DNA of 64,000 nucleotides from Imbricaverruca yamaguchii. Its lineage: Eukaryota; Arthropoda; Thecostraca; Neoverrucidae. This document shows positions 1-24,100 of this stretch, piece by piece. The notes beneath the pieces were generated by a model. The model was not told the origin of the DNA, did not search any database, and saw nothing but the letters and a program-made list of their open reading frames with translations. Position 1 is the stretch's first letter. Every line of letters starts with the position of its first letter. The position numbers were made by a program, and so were the translations under genes. The stretch lies in NCBI GenBank assembly GCA_034440575.1, contig JAOTOL010001637.1, forward strand, positions 1,501,001 through 1,565,000, in the 5' to 3' direction.

Positions 1-119
1 CCTCGGGCTTGAGTTAGGTCGATGATCTTACGTGACCCGTGATGAAAATTTTCACTTCAGATAACAAATGATCAAAGAAAAGGTACTGTAAGTTTTGTTA
101 AGTTTTGCCTCGCAGTCTT

Positions 120-158
120 CCCCGCTATCGCTGAAAATCTTTTTCAGCGATAGCGGGG
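120..158. repeat. Perfect inverted repeat, 18-bp stem
   Basis: Bases 120-137 are exactly complementary to 141-158, leaving a 3-base loop. No transposon end or RNA gene was recognised around it. Confidence 0.9.
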
Positions 159-462
159 AAAATCTTGAAAAGGGAGCGTAACACCACCGCCCTCAAAGGA
201 TAGGGGATTGGTATGGTGGCCGGTGAATATTTCACTTCCTTGTCAAGCTTTGTTTTCCTAAAACAAAAGTATTCGCTGATGCTTTTCATTTGCCACTTGT
301 CTTACCTGTCAAATAATGTTAAATAATGTCATGGTAATGTTTTAAGCTCATCTATATAAGTTGAAATACTGCTGTTGACTTACTTTGCAGACCTGTTCTT
401 TCTGGGCGGGTGGAATCCATGTCATTCTTATCGTTCTTCTTAGCTATCCTGGTCTTTGTGTA

Positions 463-520
463 GTTAGTTATTAGGGTTTTAGGGCGCATCAACTGCAGTG
501 GTTATACAGCGCCCATTTGA
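463..520 (-). mobile_element. Short stem-loop retroelement unit, ~58 bp
   Basis: Read on the minus strand it starts ATGGGCGCTGTATAACC, continues to GTTGATGCGCCC and ends in an AACTAACTA-type tail. The GGGCGC and GCGCCC arms pair. An 8-base direct repeat, TTTGTGTA, flanks it at 455-462 and 521-528. It belongs to the same family as the units near 3.6, 3.8, 7.3, 13.0, 37.7 and 53.6 kb. Confidence 0.75.
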
Positions 521-599
521 TTTGTGTAACTGGTGTGATGTCAGGTTACTTGGCATGTAATATGTTATGAATATTATGCATTTATTTTGTTCGCTACAT

Positions 600-1090
600 A
601 TCCTCATCGTGTATTACTGCTGCCACTGGCCGCCTCCTGACCGTGTATCGCTGCTGCCACTGACCCTCTCCTGACCGTCTATCGCTGCTGCCACTGACCG
701 CCTCCCGACCGTGTATCGCTGCTGCCACTAGCCGCCTCCTGACCGTGTATCGCTGCTGCCACTGACCCTCTCCTGACCGTCTATCGCTGCTGCCACTGGC
801 CGCCTTCTGACCGTTTATCACTGCTGCTACTGGCCCTCTCCTGACCGTGAATCGCTGCTGCCACTGACCCTCTCCTGACCGTGTATCGCTGCTGCCACTG
901 ACCTTCTCCTGACCGTCTATCGCTGCTGCCACTGGCCGCCTCCTGACCGTGTATCGCTGCTGCCACTATCCGCCTCCTGACCGTGTATCGCTGCTGCCAC
1001 TGGCCCTCTCCTGACCGTGTATCGCTGCTGCCACTGACCGCCTCCTGACCGTGCATCGCTGCTGCCACTGGCCCTCTCCTGACCTGACTG
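600..1090. repeat. 34-bp minisatellite, about 14 units
   Basis: Tandem units of the form CTGACCGTGTATCGCTGC followed by TGCCACTGRCCSYCTC, with a few substitutions between units. Because 34 is not a multiple of three, translation shows a 34-residue periodic peptide, which I treat as non-coding. Confidence 0.9.
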
Positions 1091-1758
1091 TATGCCACTG
1101 GTGTCTGCATGACTTGGCACCCCTCTGGTCCATTTCTGAAAGGGAATGATCACTTCAGTTGCTGTTAATACATCTGGTCCTTTATGGAGAACCTCTATAA
1201 AGGAACTCAATGAAAGGCAAGAGTAAGTTGGGCTCTTTATAACGTCTCTCGCACCAGGTTCCTGAAGGTTAACGTGGAGTACGGGGCGATTTAATTATGT
1301 TGCTGCTTCTAAAAGTATGACTGATCTTGCTTTGTTGTGGTCAGAATAGCAGCGACTGCATAGACCTGGCAACTGGCGGTCATTACCACACAAAAGTGAA
1401 CAGTTTGTTTTTAAAAAAAACGCTTCCATACTTCGTCAGCTCACCAGTGAGAAAATGAACAATATTGAGGCTTCACCCGAAGGGTGACCTGAATAGACTA
1501 CGGTATCTTCTATTTTTGTTTCCTTGTCTGCTTGAAGGCTTACCAGCATCCTGTAGTTTCGGTTTCTCCTCGATCATTCGGTGTACGAGGTCACGACGCG
1601 ACACTCTATACTGCCGAGCGCGTGGCGGGAGCCCAAGCTGTGCTGTGCCCAGTGGGCCAGGATGCTAGGCCTGCGCTCATCTGCACGGACCGTGCCAAAT
1701 GCGGCAGCTGTGTGCCGGAATGTCGTTACTGAGCTGTGACGGCCACCTCCGTTGGTAG

Positions 1759-13574
<11,816 letters not shown>

Positions 13575-16500
13575 ATTGTGAGGCGCCGTCGGCGCTGTGG
13601 TCTGCCCGCTGGGTGCTCAGAGACGGCGGCGGCCGTTGGCGCCAGTGTGGGCCGTGTGATATTGGCTGGCTGGGCTGGCGTGGCGCCGGTGTCGTGTCGT
13701 TGCCGGTCGGCCGCTGCCAGAGAGGTGTGTGCGCGCGCGCGACTGTGTGGCGTGTTTTCTACAGCTAACGCCTCTCGTTATGTACTAATTTTGTATAAAT
13801 TGTTTGTTGTATACGTTATAATAGGTCGGTAGCCGTGAGTGGAGTTGGTACATGTGTCGGCAGGCAGCGTATGTGCTAACAGCGGAGATAACTCGAGCGC
13901 CGCCCGCCGCCCGCCGCGCCGCCGCCGTCAGTGATCGTACACAAGGTGTGCAAAGGATAGCAACGAATCGTGCCGAGCGGGGTGTCCGCGCGTCGTGCGT
14001 CGGCGGACTGCGGCGTCCGTCCGCCGACAGCGACGGTCGAGTCGAGCCAGTCAATTGGCTGCGCCTCTGGAGATGCGCCAATCACGTGGCTCCGATTCAG
14101 AAGTTTGGCCAATCACGTCGCTCCAATTTGTGGATCTGGCTAATCGATTGGTGTTGGCTCCGGGAGCTGGCCAACGAAGCCACTCCTGTTGCGAAGTCGC
14201 CTCTCGCGTCACCCCCGTGCCAACGGGGGTAAATCAATGCTTTTGTCGACGGCAATTTGCCAGACGACGTGCCTCGTAATTTATTCGTAACGCTCGTTAT
14301 AAATGAAAGGTGATGCAATACAAATTTCAAAATGTACATCTCTTCGTGGGTCCGTGTGCCTTAAGTGGAGGAATGGGCTGGGATTCACCAATGAATAGCA
14401 GTCCGCTTGTACCAAGTTAAATCTGTGTCATTGGATTGCACGCTCGCTGGTTGTCTACCCCTTGCTCCCCCTACTGCTCATATGAGATGGTTGTAAGGTG
14501 GTCCCGCGAAATTTGTTGGAGGAATAGCCTCATCGCATCACTGATCGCGTGAATGGACTGTGCACTCCGGTTATATTTGTTAGCCCAGTGTATGCATCTG
14601 CATGTAGGCACTTGCACTCATCCCGCCCTGGTCCACATCCTGTCTTGGTTGCCTTCCTCTCTAGTCTACTCGATCGAATGGGCGAATAACGACTGCGGTG
14701 TCGACGAGATGGTATTTTCATTGCAATATCACCTCTCTAAAAGCTTAGTCGGCTAGCCTCGAAATGGCCATACTGTTGGTGTGGAGCCGTTCGCTCAATA
14801 ACCATTGATGTGTGTACTTGTTTTGTTTTCGGTATATGGGTGCAAAACAAATCCCACGTGTTCTTCATGCCTTTCATGTCGGAAAGTAAAAGGCTGGTAC
14901 CAAGCGACAAAAGCATTACGTGAGCCAACACAAAAACATGCACAAGAAGCATGCTACGATATTCCATCAAATAGTCAATTTCCACTACACAGCTGCCGTG
15001 CCCTCATTTCCATCACTTCTTGCATGTAAACAACCTCAGGTGATGCTATGCGATCTTCCTTGCGCCTGCAAATGCATAATTTGATGCCAATCATCGGTGA
15101 TATTGTATGTCCTTCCTTTAATCTGTTTCATACCGAAATATGGTAGTTGTTGGGAGGATGGTTATCAGCATGAACTCTCGCACACTAAAGTATCCCATTG
15201 AAGAAATGCGATGGCAGCCATCTGAGGATAGCTACACACTCTTGCCTCCCACTGTCATTGTTGTGCACCTTGACCATTCTGCATCGTAGTGCCCAAATAC
15301 TTCCTGAGTGTATTTGTAATAAATACTACTTTAAGTTAAAAAAAACATTGCACGAAGGAATAGGGAACACTTATATTAAATTTCGATCTTATCTCATTCT
15401 GCATAAACTTGTACTACTTTGCATCGAGAAATCCGTTAGTTTTCTCGATTCGACGCCATTTTTCTTTGGCTTCGTTTTCAGATGATTCATTTTTCATTGT
15501 CAGAGCCGTGGCTCGAAACGGATTTGCGATTTATTTCCACGATTATACATGGGAAAGTGTGATCGGACAGGAGCATGCTGCCCGGCGCACCAATGACTAC
15601 TCCAAAGTGCGTGTTAGGATGACACCTCCACGTACATCGCCTACGTCGGCAGTGACAGCCAATCAAACTTCAACCACCGGACAGTTTTGAAGGATCTGCA
15701 GTCTGGCGCCGGCACTGACGGAGACTGCGAGAGCAACACCCGGGGCCACAAGATTTGCTTTACAGGATGCGACACAAGCCGGATTAACGTAACCCTTTCT
15801 TTAACGTAATCATATATAGCGGACGGCGCTCTGCCTCCACTGACAAAAAAAAACTGGCGGGCTACTCTAGCCGCCGAACGGCTGTGGGAGAGTCTGCAGT
15901 TTGGCGCCGACATGGGCATACTGCGAGAACGTACTCTGCGTCTTGGATGCTGTCTTGGCAACACAGATGGGCTACCTGGTCACACCCATAGGCAGAATTG
16001 CATTGACATGTTGTGGCGCCCCGTTGGTGCTTGTGATAAACAGAACTTCGCTTGTTCAGTAAGCGACATCTTTTCAAATAAATTTTGACAGTAGGATACT
16101 GTATGCTATTCGGTGTTCGTAGTCTGGTTACTAACATCTGATTGTCAACATTTGTTGGGGTACCGAAAGAAGTACGGAGTCCCCGCAATATTTTGTGGCT
16201 CCGGCATGGTTTTCAGGTGTCAGTAAAATGATTAGGGGGACAAACACATGAAAGCATTGGGCAAATCCTGCTGGATTGGGGCCGAAAAAAAAAAAATTTT
16301 GGGGGGAAAAAAAGGTTACTGTGCATCAGCAATGTTGCAACAATCTGGAATGGACGTCAAAACTGGCAATCACTGACTGACAAGTTCCGGCTCTCACCGC
16401 CTTTCAAAGCATCAAATCCTGCTGAATTTATTTTCATGGACATGTGTTTGTCAATAAATTTTACTCTCACTAAATTACGTTAGTTTGGTATCGGAGACTC

Positions 16501-18044
16501 GGAGACATACGCGGAGACCTGCGGCAGACTGCAGTTGCTGATTGTAAATACTAGGGATATCCCTTCTTATGATCAGTGTTGTTGATAAATGGGTTTACGT
16601 TGTGAGGCTTCAGAAGTCTATTTTCAGAATAATTGTGAAGGTATTATTGACTTTAATATGTTCGTCACGTATTCTGAACTGTTGAATTGTTGTTTCGTAC
16701 GTAGTTCAGATATGCCTGTATTTCCTGGTCAGTCAAGGTTGTGGATATATTAAAAGATAAATTGTTATAGATCCAGGAACGACTGAATGTTATAAAAAAT
16801 TGACTTCAGTAGTATTTATTGCCAAAGTATTTATTGCGCAAGTATTTATTGCGATGTTTCGGCCATAGGCCATTGCCAAACAATGATGAATTAGCTTTTA
16901 ATGTATCCACAAAAAAGAATTGTTGTTTCACATATTGAATTATTATTATTGGGCAAATGTAATAAAATAACTTAACCTACTGGCATTGGAGATTAGGTTA
17001 AGTAGGTAGATAGGTAGGAAGGTACCAAGGTACCTAGGCATCTACATACCTACCTACCTAGCCTGGGTGGTTGCCTACAATTTAGACTCCAAAAACTGAT
17101 AAAATTTTACAGCAATAACAGCTTCTTGAAATCTATGCATTAGATGAGGTTTTTCACAATGTCTTTCAAGGTACTATAATGACCTTAAAAGTGGTTGACC
17201 TAAACTGCAATAACGCCCCTACATTAATATGGTAAGCAAAGCAACCTTCAGAAAATGGATGTATTTCCAGTAAAGACTAAACTCAACAAGGGCATAGTCT
17301 TTCACTGGGTAGGTAGGTACCTACCTTGCCTTCTACTTGTTCTATTTTTAATATGAACTGTAGACCCTGCCAAATGACAACAGATACTACCATAAATTGA
17401 TTTCTTGTGTGCAGGGTGACTAACTATCCTTTACATTTTTTAATGATTATTGGAGTGGTTAATGCACTTGCTCTGATACTTCCAGGGCAGGAGTATTTAT
17501 TTCTTAAAGTTATTATGGTAGTGGGGTAATGTCCATCCTCCAAGGAGAAGTCAGTCATTATACAAATGTATGTCTGGGAACTTCATTGATCAAGCTTACA
17601 TGGCTGATATTATTTTATGCAGAGTATTGCTTTTATTCTACAGTTTACTAATTACTAAGGTTGTCTACAGACCAGCTAAGATCAGACATTGGTCTCTCAA
17701 GTTGACTGTTATGAAGGAAACAACTAGGTGATTGTTTAACAAAAAATAATGTCTGTATGGTTTGATCAGATGAAAGTTTACAAAGTTGGTTAATCCATTG
17801 GAAGTTGGTTGGTTAGTTGGTTGGTTAATTACAGACAAGATTGGTTAACTAAGGACATGTTGCTGTTTCCATTTAAAAAGAAGAATTTGACAGTTGTCAT
17901 GGAAATTGATTTTTTTTGTGAATATAAAATGAACCACAATTTCCCCAACTGATGTGTCTGCCTTCCAGAGTTATGTATTAAGACAATTCATCAGGAAGTA
18001 TAGGTGAAACCATTCAGCTTGCAGATAGAGCACAGTTGTGAACA
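13575..18044. other. Coronin 3' region and gap before FBXO21
   Basis: The first ~0.7 kb is GC-rich and probably coronin 3' UTR. The first AATAAA I noticed on the + strand is at 15318-15323, a weak candidate end. From about 16.2 kb the sequence turns clearly AT-rich, with GGTAGGTAGG and TACCTACCTACC runs near 17.0 kb and GGTTGGTTGG near 17.8 kb. No convincing exon was found. The FBXO21 5' UTR and promoter must lie in the last part, but I cannot place them. Confidence 0.6.
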
Positions 18045-18199
18045 ATGACAAATTCCCTGCTGATGCTTCCAACTGAAGTGCTGGAAGCAATACTTGGTTT
18101 TCTTGATATAGAGTCAATTTCTAGTTTATCCCAGACATGCTGGCATTTGTACAATATACAAGACTCAGATAAGGTGTGGAAATCTGCATTTTATAACAG
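18045..18199 (+). CDS. FBXO21: FBXO21 exon 1, F-box
   Basis: Starts ATG at 18045 and encodes [20 protein letters not shown], then [10 protein letters not shown], then [10 protein letters not shown]: the leucine-proline F-box opening and the family's KVW block that follows it. Donor GTGAGT begins at 18200 after two bases of a split arginine codon. The exon lies in AT-rich DNA and uses A/T-ending codons, unlike the other ten exons. Confidence 0.85.
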
Positions 18200-21100
18200 G
18201 TGAGTCTCCATAGTATGATATATGATTGATAGTGATAGTGCAATGTGAGTGTAGTGCTATGCTATTGTGGTGTAAGCTTTATGAGTATAAAGCTATCTCT
18301 TCATGCAATACAATTAGAAAACAAAGTACTTTAATTCCACCCTTATTCTAGCTGACCAAAATTATGTAAAGCAGATGAAGTGGGAAGTTCCAACCAACAT
18401 CATTAAAAAAGTATGTGCATCAGTAATAAACCAATTAAGCTAGAGGAACACAAGTAGATTGGTCATATTTGGTTATCCTGTGTGAAGTGCATATGTATTT
18501 TTAATGTGTTCAAGTTGGTATTCATTAGTGTTGCATGGTTTGCTGTCCCTGCAGTTAGTATGTGACATAAGGTTTTCCTCAGCATCTGTGATCTTTGGCA
18601 AATTACTTCATCCCATACTCATCCCTCCCCTTAACATCTGTGAACCTCATCACTCCCCTGCTCTGCCAGGACCTTCTCCCACAGTACCTGAGATCCCCCA
18701 CACCATATCACAACTAGGGTACACTTGAGATCCCCTCCTTCCATCCCCACACAACTGGGACCATGGTAGCTCTACTCCTCAGGTATCTGCTGCTGATGAA
18801 TGCCAGCACACACCTGAGACCACCACAATTAGGATTGAGCAGTGTCATTCCTCAGATACCTGCTACTGACTAGTGCTGGCCCACACCTGAGACCACCACA
18901 ATTGGGATTGAGCAGTTCCACTCTTCAGATACCTGCTACTGAGTGGTGCTGGCCCACACCTGAGACCCCCACAATTTGGATTGAGCAGTGCTACTCCTCA
19001 GATGCCTACAACTGACTGGCGCCGGACCGCGGGTGGAGCTGGAGGCGGAGCGGGTGCGCTCCGGGCTCAGCTGGCGCCAACTGACGGCGCGCCGCTGCGC
19101 CATTGGCGCCATACTGAGCCGTTCACTGGACGCCATGGGCGGCCAGTACTACTCTGTGGGCGGCCTGCCCGACCCGGCCATGCAGGAGCTACAGGTGCTG
19201 GTGGACGAGCACGGGGCGCAGCACGTGCAGGACGAACTGCTGCTCATACTCGAAGCAGAGTACACTCACCCGTGAGTCCAAAGAAGAGGAAGAAGAACCT
19301 TGACTTCTTTTGCGACTCACTCAACTGCTAGACCATGCAGCTTCAGCAAACTCTAACGCCGATTGATCGCGGGTGAGGACCCGTGAGTCAGTAGATATTG
19401 GTGTGCTGAGTGGCACGTAATGCTGTAGATCGCGGTGCACAGATGGCGTTTCGTATCCCTTTGGTGAGAGGGCTTGAGCCCCTCCAGCGTTCGAGGTCCC
19501 ATTGGTTCCGATTTTAACCCTCGCCGGTACATGGCATTTTGCTGCCTTCCCCGGTACATGGGGTGCGAGGCTGTTGTTGCACCCTCCCCCACACTGCTTC
19601 CAAGCAGAGGATGCTAGTGACATGAAGCAAGCAAAAACAGTCTGCTACACTTGGAGGGTCTCGCGACTGGAACCAGATTTATATCTCTCTGGCCTCAGCC
19701 TGTCATGTCGCTTGAAGTTGTTTTGTTCTCGCAGGGATCAACGATTTTCACGTTTAGTCGTGCCATATGTGACACCAATAACTGATGCTAGCTTGCAATC
19801 ATCAGCGTGATATTTCTAATTATTTTACGATGCTATTGATATGCAATGCTACATTTCATTCCGTGGGTCAAGCATGAAATGAGGTTGAAGTGTGACCTTA
19901 TTTTGAAAAACTTCGAGATCGTTCCCGAAAGCATTCTTTTCTTACGCCAATGGTGACAACGGTAACCAAATTCGTCTCCAGTGTTAAATTAACCCAAATG
20001 GTATTTACAAGCGAAAAAGGGTCAACTGAGGTCAAGTTAGATTATTAACCTTGAATAACATAAAGAATAAATAACTTACTTGAAAACGTTCGCCAAGTTG
20101 CCCATCACCTCCCCACATTCATGATTAGTCACCCATGAGGAATAAGTGAGACTTATTTGTTGATAATACTTTATTTCTGTGAAAAATGGTCTGACATGTT
20201 CCATCTGATGACATCACAGCTGTGATTTTCAACTGTTTACCCCATGGCAACATCTTCGATCTTTTAGGTCGCCGAATAAAGCTGCCAAAGTACGCCCGAT
20301 TGGCTATAGCAACTGAAAAACCTCAAGGGGTTGCATGAATGCAGCGTGTCTTAAAATATTTAATGCGTTGGGCAGTTGCCCATTGCCGCCTTTTTATGTA
20401 ACTAACTGCACCATTTGTCGACTGTCTTCATTTTTGCAATGCTCCACCAGTGTCCCAGTGCACTGAGAGTAGCCCGTGAGTTTGTAGATCATGGTGTACT
20501 GAGTGGCCAGTTGGTTTGTACATCATGGTGTACTGAGCAGCATGTGGGTTTGTAGATCATGGTGTACTGAGTGGCCTGTGGGTTTGTAGATCATGGTGTA
20601 CTGAGTGGCCTGTGGGTTTGCAGATCATGGTGTACTAGTGACCTTGAACAGAGGTGAACAAGGAAGCCAGTCCCTGGTTTTTGACATCCAGAACATTATC
20701 CGCCCCGGACAATTTTCCTATAATTTTACTCATTTTTTGTGCTGTTTAACAATGCAATGCTGTGTGATAATGTGCTGAAAATTCATTAGAAAGTGCAAAC
20801 TGAGATTCTGGTATCACTAGTTTGAAGAAAATCAACTCATATTGGAGTACCCAAAAGTGTTCCTCTCCACGTGCAGGAATAGAGTACAAATCAAACCCTG
20901 CCCTTGAATTTGTTGGTCTTGGAGTCCTGAGTGGCCCGTGAGTCTGTAGTTCTTGGTGCACTGAGTGGTCCGTGAGTTTATAGATCTCGGTGTATTGAGT
21001 CGCCCGTGGCCCTAGATATTCAGTGGCATATGCAGTATTCAGTGACGCATGAGTATGTAGCTCTTGGTGCGCTGAGTGGACCCTGAGTTTGTAGATCTTG

Positions 21101-24100
21101 GTGTATCGAGTGGCCCGTGAAACTGTACATTTCAGTACCCGACTGGGTGTATCCTCATGAGTCCATAGGTATCGGTACGTCGAGAACACAGGTACTCTAG
21201 ATCCAGAAGCGTCAAGTGCATTGTATCGTTGTTTCGGTACACGAGGTGCGCATAGCGTCAGTTATGATGCTTGGACACACTGTGAAGCACAGCGGCGCCG
21301 TGTGGGCGTCATTACATAGTTTACGGATGACACCGGTACACCTGCACCAGTCTGCGGGTAGTGAGCGTTTGTGAACATTGGTGAGCTCGAGTGGTGGGAT
21401 CATCATCGGACATCGGTGAATCGATTTCGGTTCTTAGTTGTGTTGAGCCACGTCTCTTCATTCCATAATTTTTAATTAATTGGATTCTAAGAACTGTTGT
21501 GCAATATTCATAGTGTTATACAAGCGTGAACAGTGCCTTTCTAGTGATCTGGATAGTTGATCCTCGGTTTTCAGGAAATGGTGTGTTGTACTCAGGGACG
21601 GAATTTGATATTAACAGAACAAGCAGAATTAATTAATAATAGTGATAGAATCCTGCTCGTTAATGGTGTCGGTGTTCTTGTAGTGAACTACCAGTTTATC
21701 TTCCAAAAACAGGTGCCGCCTCGTGAAATGTGCTCAAACATGATATATTTTAGTGGCATATTTATTGTTTCCATGATTTATTTTTACGTATTTCAATGCC
21801 TACATAGCTGGAAATCACTATTTGACAATGCTATAATGTCAATAGTGTAATCTAGTGCTGAAAAAGTATTGCACTTGTACAGTTGTACTTGTACTTAAAA
21901 AAAAATCAATTTTCCGCCGGGTGGTCGACGGATTTAGCGAAGGGTGCCGCCCAGGGAATAATTCCCCTGGACGACACCAACAAAACACATGCACTCAGAA
22001 TAGTCGCATCGCCGCGAACGGTGTGCTTCCCTTTTAGCGAGGGTAGTGTCCCAGCCTTTTCACTTGTACAATTGTACTTGTACAATTGTACTTGTACAAT
22101 TGTACTCGTACAATTGCACTTTTATAATTATACATGTTGTACTACCATCATACTTTTAATAACAAGCTATTTTGTGGAGAAGAGTTGTAGTATACTAGTA
22201 AAGAGAGGACATATGCAGTAGTATTTGAATGGTTTATAAAGGATTCAGTATTCCTGCTTTAACCCATCTCGTTTCTCGGACCCTCTCACACCCCGTACCT
22301 GTCTCGGGCGATCAGTATAAACTGCCATATAATCTCCAAACTAAGCGTTGTACGAAAACGAAAGTGGCGCCATCGGAAAGTGCGCGACGAGTAGGGCCCA
22401 AGCTACCCCAACATTTTCTTCTTTCAAAAAGTGGCGTCACTAGGGGTCTACGGTATCATGGCATCATGTTTTGGTTCTGTGGAGTTCATTTTGGGATAGA
22501 CTAAAAAAATATATTTGGAATCAGAAAAAAAGGCAAAATCGACCATAGCTCCAAAATGTTTGTTCACCCAAAATCGATATTTTTCTTTTGAAAATGTTAA
22601 AAATTTATGTTTTTTACTTCTTTATTGATGGGTCAAGTGCACTGGGAAACGTTATTTTAAGCCAATTTCCCCTCATGAGATGTGCTTACCTTAGCCAGGA
22701 TCTTCGATTTTAGCCCAAATGGGCAAAGATGTGAAACAAATATGCCATTAAAAAAAACGGAGGAAGTCATTAATTCATCTGGTGGATTTTGGTTCAATCC
22801 CTGAAATTAAGCAAATTCTGGAAGTCGCACTCACACAACATGTCAGATTGATGCGGGAAGAGATAAGCCAAATTTTGGCGCGCTGTCGCATGCCGTTTCT
22901 TCACTGTCCGTGGGATGCCTTAAGAGGTGGGTGGGGGGGGGCATGAAGTGACCCCCGCCCCTCCGAGACAGGGCGAATTAACGCATAGTCTGTGTCTCAG
23001 TTTTCCGACCCAAGGAGAGCATTGCCCTCGGTGTAGCGGTGTCTGGTCATCGTGGTTGTCGATTTGTCGGGATGATAGAACTGAAATGGTCCTATAATTC
23101 CTCTATGAAGGGCCCAGATTCTACAGGTTTATGTGTTGAAAGCCCTGTCAAAAATGACTCCGCCAGTCGGTCTGTTCCGAAGAACCAATCCACCATTGGC
23201 ACTGCACAAGGTGGATGTGCACTTGCCTGCTCAACCAGGTGACGCTGAAAAGTCTTAATTGGTGTCGGATTTTCCAGTGAACCACTTCGCAAGAGTTATG
23301 CCTGCTTTGACTACCTTCTGACAACTGCTGATGCAACCTCACTTCATACGCTGCAACACCAATATATTTTTGAAAGATTTTTGTCACGAACTCATTGTTG
23401 GCGTTCAATTATTTAGTGATTTTCAATGAGTCGTCACCAGCGATTGTTAGGGCCTTCTCCACCCCCGCAGATATCCGCGCGAAGTGCTTTCTGTTGCTGC
23501 TTGCTCTACTCAGGCGCCAACAGTCCCTTCCTTCAGAAAAGTTAACGCAGCCTGAGGAGAGTGTTCTTTTCACGAACAAGTCAATAACAGATATCTAGTC
23601 CGTGACTTCCATTACGCACAGATGACAAAGTTGTGGTCGCGAATGATCCGAGACGGAGCGAAGCGCCCTGAAAGTCAAATAACAGACAAACCAGCACACA
23701 GACGAGTTTACCGGACACATCCAGTAAAATGGAAGAGTGTATGTGCTCGCTCTTTGCCAAGCCAGGCCATCGTTCATGTTCCGTGTTATACTTGTAAAGT
23801 AAAAATTGTAATGTCAGATTGTATTGTAGTATATATTTCACAAAGTGCGTCGTCAAACACCCAATAAACAATAAGCAGTAAACCTCCGCCTTGAACAAAA
23901 TATTACTGATCCTTGTCACGTACCTCTCAGACACAAGTAAAACATGGGGCATATATTGTTTTCACCCTATCTTACTCATATGCATGCAATCTGAGGATCA
24001 CACCATCATTGTCAATGTAGCATCATGACATCCCATTCAGCTTCTTATGTATGCACACCAGACACCAGAATGATGTCAAGCCGTCTAACAAAAAATGGGG

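Larger units (their letters stand above)
1..1758. other. Coronin upstream intron or flank, no exon recognised
   Basis: No stretch here resembles the coronin WD40 propeller that should precede the first visible exon, so the 5' part of the gene probably lies outside the window. The stretch holds a perfect palindrome (120-158), a short mobile element with target-site duplication (about 463-520) and a 34-bp minisatellite (about 600-1090). Open frames across the minisatellite exist on the minus strand only because the repeat lacks stops. Confidence 0.6.

Noticed and set aside
594..1210. Repetitive minus-strand proteins with GSSD and GQWQQR motifs
   Set aside because: They arise from the 34-bp minisatellite read in three successive frames.
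23629..23693. Possible extra short stem-loop unit
   Set aside because: GAAGCGCCCTGAAAGTC and an AACAGACAAACC tail are suggestive, but the 5' half is too diverged and no TSD is visible.
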